Under the pieces are notes generated by a model. That model worked only from the letters and a program-made list of their open reading frames with translations, was not told the DNA's origin and did not search any database. From Porticoccus sp038143955 (lineage in GTDB: Bacteria > Pseudomonadota > Gammaproteobacteria > Pseudomonadales > Porticoccaceae), in the NCBI GenBank assembly GCA_038143955.1, contig JAYQMT010000005.1, positions 248,001-312,000 of the forward strand: DNA of 64,000 nt. The letters are read 5' to 3'. Made by a program: the position numbers and the translations under genes. Below are positions 58,256-64,000 of this stretch, in pieces; within the stretch, counting starts at the first letter, position 1; the number at the start of each line of letters is the position of its first letter.

Positions 58256-60469
58256 ATGCAAATTGGTAATATAAATATATCAACAATTTTGATGGTGATA
58301 TTCTTCGCTATACTTCATTTAAATGCACATGCTCAAGGTACCATAGATATCTTAGAACCTATAAAACCTGGAACTGATACTAAAAAATATTCTAAGAAGA
58401 CTCAAGACAGGGAAGAGTTGTCTGTACTCTCTGACATTATCATTAAAGCAGAATTTCGTGACATCAATATAATGGATAGTGCTAATAGCGTTAGTGTTAT
58501 CGATACTAAGGATTTTGAAAAGCGTGATGCAGAGCACATAGAGCAGGTTCTTAATCTAGCTCCCAATGTGAATTTTTCAAGTGGCTCGTCAAGAGGCAAA
58601 TTCTTTCAAATTCGTGGTATTGGCGAACGAGGTCAATATGTCGAACCAATAAACCCCTCTGTAGGCCTTTACATAGACGGAATAGACTTCAGCGGTTTAG
58701 GTGGCGCTGCAACTACTCTAGATATAAAACAAATTGAAGTCTTTAAAGGTCCTCAGGGCACAAGTTATGGTGCAAATGCTATGGCTGGATTAATTGATAT
58801 GCGATCTAACGATCCATCAAAAAAATTTCAAGGCAGCATAGACTCCTCAATTGGTGAATATGAGAAAAGGACTGTTTCTACTATATTAAGTGGTCCCATA
58901 ACTAGTGATTTAGGCTACCGCTTTGCTATGCAACGGTCAAAAAGAGACGGTTATACAGATAATGATTTTCTTGGTCGAGATGATACTAATGGTATTGATG
59001 AACAAACTTTGAGACTTAAATTAAATCTTCAAGCTAATGAATACCTTAATTTCAGTTTCTCTGGATTATATTTTGATGCAGATAATGGCTATGACACATT
59101 TTCGCTAGACAATACACGCGATACTTTATCCGATCAACCTGGTCACGATCGTCAAGAAACTATTGCATTTTCTCTCGAGAGTAGATGGACAGAAAATAAA
59201 AAATTTGACGTAATTTCTCTTTTTAGCCATTCAAGTAGTGATTTAGAATATGGTTTTGACGAGGACTGGAGCTATAACTCAATTTGTTCAGATTACTCTT
59301 GCGGTAGTGCTGCATATGAATCGTTTGATAACTATATTCGTGATAAAAGGACAACTTCAGTTGATTTCCGCTTATTGTCAAAAGCCAAGAGTTTAATTTT
59401 TAGTGGATCAACCGATTGGGTAACAGGGATTTATTTTAAAGATCAGGAAGAATCGCTATTGCGTAAGCGGACATTTTATTCAGACTTTTTGAGTGATTTC
59501 GATACAAAAAATTTCGCTATTTATGGACAATTGGGTACCCAGCTTAATGATAAATTAAGGTTAACTTCAGGATTAAGATTAGAGTATAGACAAGGAGATT
59601 ACTCGGGAAGCTCGTCGGCCAATTACGACAATGGAGAGCGCTTATGGGGTGGTAAGATTGGACTAGAGTATTTAATGACCGACGATATTATGATTTATAG
59701 CCTAGTTTCACGTGGCTATAAGGCGGGTGGGGTCAATAGTAGTTCTTCATTAAATTCAAAAAATAGAAGCTTCGATACCGAATATTTATGGAACTATGAA
59801 ACTGGTATAAAAGCAGATTGGCTTGATGGAACACTCAATAGCCAGTTAGCTATCTTCTATCAGGACCGTCGTAAAATGCAGGTTAAACAATCCTTAGTAG
59901 ACTGCAAGGTTGGAGAAGCGTGTACATTTACTGATTATATTGAGAATGCCGAAAAGGGGACAAATTATGGTGCCGAAATGGAGTTTAGGTGGATTGCACT
60001 AAATTATGTAGATGTCTATGGCAGCTTGGGGCTGCTTAGAGCAACATTTAAAGATTATAAAAGTTATTCACATGTTGATGTTAACAAATTTGCAGCCAAT
60101 CCGTCACCGAAAGATATGAGCGGGCATAAGCAAGCCCATGCTCCTTCTTACCAGTTTTCACTCGGCACGGATGTACGTATTACAAATAATATCACTATGG
60201 GTGTAGAGCTTGAAGGAAAAGAGGAATTTAGTCTTTCTCCTCGACATAATGCAAAATCTAATCGTTATGAGCTGTTGAATTCTCATTTAAATTATCGGTT
60301 TGGTAAATGGAGTTTTTCTCTATGGGGTCGAAATCTTAATGATCGTGATGTCATTGTGAGAGGGTTTGGTGCTTTTGGTAATGATCCAAGAAAAAATTAT
60401 GCACTAGAGCCATATTATCAATATGGTGAACCAAGAGTGATTGGGGCTACAGCTAAATATAGTCTCTAG
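58256..60469 (+). CDS. TonB-dependent outer membrane receptor, probably for thiamine or a precursor
   Basis: A 737-residue receptor with a signal peptide ending at HAHAQ, a plug domain (SVIDTKDFEKRDAEHIEQVL, FQIRGIGERGQ, DIKQIEVFKGPQGTSYGANA) and a long 22-strand barrel with many Tyr/Phe/Arg-rich strands such as SLVSRGYKAGGVNSS. It imports a ligand over the outer membrane with TonB energy. The TPP riboswitch directly upstream and PnuT downstream make thiamine or a thiamine derivative the likely ligand. The C-terminus ends YSL, not the common Phe. Neither TonB nor ExbBD is in the window. Confidence 0.92.
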   Translation: MQIGNINISTILMVIFFAILHLNAHAQGTIDILEPIKPGTDTKKYSKKTQDREELSVLSDIIIKAEFRDINIMDSANSVSVIDTKDFEKRDAEHIEQVLNLAPNVNFSSGSSRGKFFQIRGIGERGQYVEPINPSVGLYIDGIDFSGLGGAATTLDIKQIEVFKGPQGTSYGANAMAGLIDMRSNDPSKKFQGSIDSSIGEYEKRTVSTILSGPITSDLGYRFAMQRSKRDGYTDNDFLGRDDTNGIDEQTLRLKLNLQANEYLNFSFSGLYFDADNGYDTFSLDNTRDTLSDQPGHDRQETIAFSLESRWTENKKFDVISLFSHSSSDLEYGFDEDWSYNSICSDYSCGSAAYESFDNYIRDKRTTSVDFRLLSKAKSLIFSGSTDWVTGIYFKDQEESLLRKRTFYSDFLSDFDTKNFAIYGQLGTQLNDKLRLTSGLRLEYRQGDYSGSSSANYDNGERLWGGKIGLEYLMTDDIMIYSLVSRGYKAGGVNSSSSLNSKNRSFDTEYLWNYETGIKADWLDGTLNSQLAIFYQDRRKMQVKQSLVDCKVGEACTFTDYIENAEKGTNYGAEMEFRWIALNYVDVYGSLGLLRATFKDYKSYSHVDVNKFAANPSPKDMSGHKQAHAPSYQFSLGTDVRITNNITMGVELEGKEEFSLSPRHNAKSNRYELLNSHLNYRFGKWSFSLWGRNLNDRDVIVRGFGAFGNDPRKNYALEPYYQYGEPRVIGATAKYSL

Positions 60470-60507
60470 TTATACGAATTTAACCTTATCTATGAGATTA
60501 ACTGATT

Positions 60508-61101
60508 TTGGAAAATGTTATAAATTTTAATTGGGTTGGTATTGAAACGCTAGCGGTTGTCCTGGCGATTATTTACCTATTTTTAGCTATAAAAGAGAAT
60601 AGCTTGTGTTGGTATTTTGTTTTTTTAAGTGCAGCTATTTATATTTGGATTTTCATCAATTCTAGCCTTTATATGGCCTCATTGCTTAATATTTACTATG
60701 CCATTATGTCTATTTATGGTTTATATCAATGGCGGAGGGGTGGCGTTAGAAAATCAGGCTTGCCTATTAAATGTCTTAGCTCATCTCATCATATATTCAT
60801 AATTATTTCAGTGATTAGTTTATCGTTATTTATAGGTTATTTTTTAGGGTCACATACTGACTCAAAATTACCATATCTAGATTCTTTCGCTGCATTATCA
60901 TCAATAGTAACAACAATAATGGTGGCAAGGAAAATACTTGAAAATTGGTTGTATTGGATTGCTATAGATGCAGTCTCGATATATTTGTATTTTAGTCAAG
61001 ATCTCTACCAGACAGCCATACTTTTTGTTTTATACATGATTTTATCCATTATGGGTTATTATGAGTGGCGCAAGCGCTATCTTTCATGTAATAGATCCTG
61101 A
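60508..61101 (+). CDS. pnuT: PnuT-like thiamine transporter (PnuC family)
   Basis: A 197-residue, seven-helix membrane protein of the PnuC family. YYAIMSIYGLYQWRRGG and the end MILSIMGYYEWRKRYL show the two internal-repeat signatures with the W-x-W-like substrate residues. PnuT carries thiamine across the inner membrane by facilitated diffusion, so a kinase is needed to trap it. It follows the riboswitch-controlled receptor by 38 bases and precedes a kinase-like gene. The start is a TTG at 60508. Substrate is inferred from the riboswitch; other PnuC proteins carry nicotinamide riboside or riboflavin. Confidence 0.88.
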   Translation: MENVINFNWVGIETLAVVLAIIYLFLAIKENSLCWYFVFLSAAIYIWIFINSSLYMASLLNIYYAIMSIYGLYQWRRGGVRKSGLPIKCLSSSHHIFIIISVISLSLFIGYFLGSHTDSKLPYLDSFAALSSIVTTIMVARKILENWLYWIAIDAVSIYLYFSQDLYQTAILFVLYMILSIMGYYEWRKRYLSCNRS

Positions 61102-61109
61102 GTAAGCAA

Positions 61110-61838
61110 GTGTACTTATTAGAACAAGCAATAGCTGACTGGAAAAACTGGAATATTTTATTATCAGAAAAGCCCGAGGTTCAACATGAGTTGCTGGGTG
61201 GGTCTACAAATCAATCCTTCCTGGCTGTATCCGGATTAAATAAGATTGTTATTAGAGTAAATAACCAAAATAACGAAAATTTAGGCATTGATCGCCAAAG
61301 AGAGATCAAGATTCTCGCGCTAATTGAAAGCTTAAATATTTCACCTAAAATATATTTTGCTGATAACAATGTATTAGTTAGTGATTTTATTGAAGGATAT
61401 CAATGGACAAACAAAGATTTTGCAATACCTTCAAATAAAGAGAAAGTATCCTCGGTTATAGATAAGATAAAAAATGTTAAAGTTCCCTTTTTTCAGAAAA
61501 GACAAAAATATTCTAAATATTGCCAAAACTATATTAAGCAATTAGTAGCCACTAGTAATCCCAAAAAAAATAAGTTTTATGATGAATTGATGGCTACAGC
61601 AGTTAGTCTTGATAGTAAAGTGTGGTCTCCAGTAATTAATCATCAAGATATTGTGCCTGGGAACTTAATAGAAAAAGATAATCGAATATTTTTTATAGAC
61701 TGGGAATATTCTGCTTTTGGTCATCCAGACATAGATTTGGTTAGATTGTATGGCCCTGAGTATGAGAGTGAGTTCACCAAAGATTTATTATTTCTACAGC
61801 AAGGAATCGACCAATTGTGGGGCATTTTGCGTGGTTAA
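61110..61838 (+). CDS. Phosphotransferase (APH/choline-kinase fold), probable thiamine kinase
   Basis: A 242-residue protein of the aminoglycoside phosphotransferase/choline kinase fold. The catalytic loop is INHQDIVPGNLI and the metal-binding loop FIDWEYSAFGHPDIDL; LGGSTNQSFLA is the nucleotide loop. Its position eight bases behind pnuT under a TPP riboswitch suggests thiamine kinase, which traps thiamine entering through PnuT. It is not similar enough for me to call it ThiK itself. The start is a GTG at 61110. It converges with tatC after 14 bases. Confidence 0.8.
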   Translation: MYLLEQAIADWKNWNILLSEKPEVQHELLGGSTNQSFLAVSGLNKIVIRVNNQNNENLGIDRQREIKILALIESLNISPKIYFADNNVLVSDFIEGYQWTNKDFAIPSNKEKVSSVIDKIKNVKVPFFQKRQKYSKYCQNYIKQLVATSNPKKNKFYDELMATAVSLDSKVWSPVINHQDIVPGNLIEKDNRIFFIDWEYSAFGHPDIDLVRLYGPEYESEFTKDLLFLQQGIDQLWGILRG

Positions 61839-61852
61839 TTAAAGCTTTTATT

Positions 61853-62587
61853 TTACGTCTCTGATTTGCTTGAAATAGCTTTACTCAAAACTAAACCAAA
61901 TTCAAATAACAACCACATTGGTATCGCTAAAAGAATCTGTGAAATCACATCTGGTGGAGTTAATAGCATACCGAGGCTAAAACATAATACAAATATATAG
62001 GGGCGTTTTTTTCCAAGACGACTGGGGTCCACTAAACCCATCCAAGACAAAATAATAATCGCTATAGGAATTTCAAAACTTAATCCAAAAGCAAAAAAAA
62101 GTTTAAGAACAAAATCTAAATAACTACGGATATCTGTCATTACAAGGACACCATCTGGGCTTACGCTCGTGAAGAATGTGAATACTAGAGGAAAAACAAG
62201 ATAGTAGGCAAAAGCTATCCCAGCATAAAATAAAATTACACTGGAAAGAAACAATGGAACTACTATCATTTTTTCTCGCTTATATAGACCAGGAGCAACA
62301 AAAGCCCAAACTTGATAGAGGATAAATGGCATTGCTGTAAATATTGATAACACAAGCGTTAGCTTGAATGGAGTCAAGAACGGTGAGGTGACGTCCGTAG
62401 CAATCATCGAAGAATTTAATGGAAGATTCGCAACTAAAGGATCGGACATATACAAATATAATTCGTTGCTATAAGCGAATAATCCTAAAAAAATAAATAG
62501 CACAACAAGTATACATTGCAGTAATCGGTTTCTCATCTCCAAAAGATGCGCAATCATCGGTTTTATTGAGGACTTGTTAACGTTCAT
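61853..62587 (-). CDS. tatC: Sec-independent protein translocase TatC
   Basis: The six-helix core of the Tat translocase, which recognises twin-arginine signals of folded proteins. HLLEMRNRLLQCILVVLF near the N-terminus, PFILYQVWAFVAPGLYKREK and SFEIPIAIIIL are diagnostic. The 244 residues agree with E. coli TatC (258). Its ATG overlaps the tatB stop by four bases. Confidence 0.96.
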   Translation of the reverse strand: MNVNKSSIKPMIAHLLEMRNRLLQCILVVLFIFLGLFAYSNELYLYMSDPLVANLPLNSSMIATDVTSPFLTPFKLTLVLSIFTAMPFILYQVWAFVAPGLYKREKMIVVPLFLSSVILFYAGIAFAYYLVFPLVFTFFTSVSPDGVLVMTDIRSYLDFVLKLFFAFGLSFEIPIAIIILSWMGLVDPSRLGKKRPYIFVLCFSLGMLLTPPDVISQILLAIPMWLLFEFGLVLSKAISSKSET

Positions 62588-62847
62588 TTTGAGATATTTT
62601 CAGGAGTATTTTTTTTAGTCTTTGATGTATTGAGATCTTGCATGATTTTTTCATTATGAAGTTGCCGCTTAATGTCATCCATGCCTACCTCATCTTCAAG
62701 TTGCTGGCGGGCTGTGGAAAAAACTTGCTTAATTCTCCCGACCCAGAGACTTACCTGACGAACAGCATGCGGAAGCCTTTTGGGACCCATAACGACTAGA
62801 GACACCACCGCAATTAAGAGTAACTCCATGAAGCCAATATCAAACAT
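62584..62847 (-). CDS. tatB: Sec-independent protein translocase TatB
   Basis: An 87-residue protein with the N-terminal membrane helix MFDIGFMELLLIAVVSLVVMGP, then the amphipathic helix with RLPHAVRQVSLWVGRIKQ and a polar tail. The Glu at position 8 and the GP hinge identify TatB. With TatC it forms the signal-recognition complex. It is short relative to E. coli TatB (171) because the tail is reduced. Confidence 0.93.
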   Translation of the reverse strand: MFDIGFMELLLIAVVSLVVMGPKRLPHAVRQVSLWVGRIKQVFSTARQQLEDEVGMDDIKRQLHNEKIMQDLNTSKTKKNTPENISK

Positions 62848-62880
62848 AAGTTAACTCCATTTTCCCCTGTATACAACGTA

Positions 62881-63084
62881 TTATTCTGCAGTTTCTTTTT
62901 TAGAATCTTGATCTTTATTACTTTCAGGGGCACTATCTTTGCTTGACACATCATTAGACACTGAGTCTTTGAATCCCTTAACAGCGCCTCCTAAATCAGA
63001 GCCAATATTACGTATTTTTTTTGTTCCAAAAATTATTGCAATAATGACTAAGATAATCAGTAATTCTTGCCATCCAGGTATCAT
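62881..63084 (-). CDS. tatA: Sec-independent protein translocase TatA
   Basis: A 67-residue protein with the membrane helix WQELLIILVIIAIIFG, the FGTKKIRNIGSDLGGAVKGFK amphipathic helix and a charged tail. TatA oligomers form the passage for folded proteins. It is 33 bases upstream of tatB on the same strand. The substrate range of the Tat system cannot be judged from this window. Confidence 0.94.
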   Translation of the reverse strand: MIPGWQELLIILVIIAIIFGTKKIRNIGSDLGGAVKGFKDSVSNDVSSKDSAPESNKDQDSKKETAE

Positions 63085-63135
63085 AGTAGCTTCTCTTTTT
63101 TGTTTAAATCATCCTAACTCAATTTCTATTTCTTC

Positions 63136-63462
63136 TTACGTTGTTTTTTTTTCTTCAAGACCAGATAGAGCAAATCTTCGTTCCAATTCTCTCAGTACAG
63201 AAGTTGCATTTTCACCTAAATAAGAGAGCATAACTAATGAGTGGAACCAAAGATCTGCTGTTTCATAGACGAGTTTTTTGGTATTTCCACTTTGTTCTGC
63301 ATCACGAGCAGCCAAAAGAGTCTCAACACTCTCTTCACCGAGTTTCTCTAAAATCTTATTTAATCCTTGGTGGTTTAGCGATGCTACATAAGAATCTGCA
63401 GGGTCAGATTTTTTTCGATCTTCAATGATTTCAGTCAACTTGCTCAACACATCAATATTCAT
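63136..63462 (-). CDS. hisE: Phosphoribosyl-ATP pyrophosphohydrolase
   Basis: HisE performs the second step of histidine synthesis. The 108-residue MazG-like protein has KLGEESVETLLAA with the metal-binding Glu residues, YETADLWFHSLVML, and SYVASLNHQGLNKILEKL. It is separate from hisI, unlike the fused hisIE of enterics. It overlaps hisI by four bases (ATGA) and precedes tatABC, as in pseudomonads. Confidence 0.95.
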   Translation of the reverse strand: MNIDVLSKLTEIIEDRKKSDPADSYVASLNHQGLNKILEKLGEESVETLLAARDAEQSGNTKKLVYETADLWFHSLVMLSYLGENATSVLRELERRFALSGLEEKKTT

Positions 63463-63884
63463 TTGTAAATCTCTTTTGGATCCTTAATAACAGGATCGAC
63501 GCTTATCCATTCATCATTTTTTAAAACTTTATAGAAGCAAGACGTTCTGCCTGTATGACAAGATATCCCGCCCATTTGCTCAACTTTTATAATTAATATA
63601 TCACCATCACAGTCTAGGCGAATTTCTTTTATGTATTGTATATACCCCGATTCTTCTCCTTTACGCCATAATTTTTTTCTAGATCGAGACCAGAAAACTG
63701 CGCGTTGTTCTTTCACTGTGAGCTCTAATGCTTCTCTATTCATCCAAGCAAACATGAGGACTCTACTTGACGCGTCGTCTTGAACTATAACGGGAATTAA
63801 GTCATCCTCAGTCCATATAATATCATCAAGAAATTTATTCATATTTAGCATTATGACATCTGTTTCTGTAACAGCAATATTCAT
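63459..63884 (-). CDS. hisI: Phosphoribosyl-AMP cyclohydrolase
   Basis: HisI opens the purine ring of phosphoribosyl-AMP. LMFAWMNREALELT, FWSRSRKKLWRKGEESG, LDCDGDILIIKVEQMGGISCH and TGRTSCFYK hold the zinc Cys and metal Asp residues. The frame opens at ATG 63884 with AGGAGG only two bases upstream, which is too close; ATG codons at 63851 and 63842 (MNKFLDDIIWTED) fit the family better. The gene is first of hisI-hisE-tatABC. Confidence 0.94.
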   Translation of the reverse strand: MNIAVTETDVIMLNMNKFLDDIIWTEDDLIPVIVQDDASSRVLMFAWMNREALELTVKEQRAVFWSRSRKKLWRKGEESGYIQYIKEIRLDCDGDILIIKVEQMGGISCHTGRTSCFYKVLKNDEWISVDPVIKDPKEIYK

Positions 63885-63927
63885 TTCCTCCTAAATACTC
63901 TAGAAGTATATAATTATTAAAAGGAAA

Positions 63928-63944
63928 ACTACTTAAAAAGTAGT
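63928..63944 (-). terminator. Terminator-like hairpin upstream of hisI
   Basis: ACTACTT (63928-63934) pairs perfectly with AAGTAGT (63938-63944) around AAA; on the minus strand it is followed by three T, CC and four T. It could end a minus-strand gene lying to the right of the window. The stem is AT-rich and short. Confidence 0.3.
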
Positions 63945-64000
63945 ATCAATAATCCAATTCAACAAGTAGTAGACTATTTTGGGGTATATTATTTGTTATC

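Overview
The window is a compact, AT-rich chromosomal segment (about 70 protein genes, no tRNA, rRNA, insertion sequence, prophage or CRISPR array seen). Gene content and order are those of a gammaproteobacterium: rpsU-yqeY-dnaG-rpoD, tsaD next to rpsU, uvrA-yajR-ssb, fabA-fabB, ispB divergent from rplU-rpmA-obgE-proB, murJ-ribF-ileS-lspA-fkpB-ispH, bamD divergent from rluD-pgeF, ilvI-ilvH-ilvC-pssA-leuA, a psi-like gene before rimI and prfC, rnr-rlmB, rpsF-rpsR-DUF2232-rplI-dnaB and hisI-hisE-tatABC. The low GC, very short gaps between convergent genes and TonB-dependent vitamin uptake fit a small-genome aquatic lineage, but I do not assign a genus.

Layout. 1-7.2 kb: the macromolecular synthesis operon on the minus strand, divergent from tsaD-folB, then folM and cca. 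7.2-15.2 kb: uvrA, the YajR transporter, ssb, fabA-fabB and ispB. 15.3-19 kb: ribosomal proteins L21, L27 and S20 with ObgE and ProB. 19-31 kb: murJ to ispH, nadE, a damaged alkA, bamD, rluD, pgeF. 31-38 kb: branched-chain amino acid synthesis behind a long structured leader with a Val/Leu/Ile-rich candidate leader peptide. 38-45 kb: prfC, a PerM-like transporter, selO-yciH and several small genes I do not recognise, the most accessory-looking stretch. 45-57 kb: RNase R, the S6-S18-L9-DnaB cluster, panC-panD, yajQ, acs. 58-62 kb: a TPP riboswitch controlling an outer-membrane receptor, PnuT and a kinase-like gene, which reads as a thiamine salvage operon. 62-64 kb: tatABC and hisIE.

The dominant anomaly is reading-frame damage. 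About 28 small indels, nearly all one base and in or beside short homopolymers, split roughly twenty genes, most of them single-copy and essential (dnaG, ileS, dnaB, murJ, ribF, uvrA, fabB, cca). Restoring one base each time recovers a full family-length protein, so I read these as uncorrected sequencing errors, not gene decay, and I give coordinates for the restored genes. The exception that may be real decay is alkA, which also carries an in-frame stop.

I did not find an obviously new multi-gene system. The best leads are the ilv leader, the three unrecognised genes at 43.5-44.9 kb, a split unknown gene at 40.05-40.28 kb, and the unusual low-complexity tails on ribosomal proteins L21 (basic repeats) and S6 (acidic).
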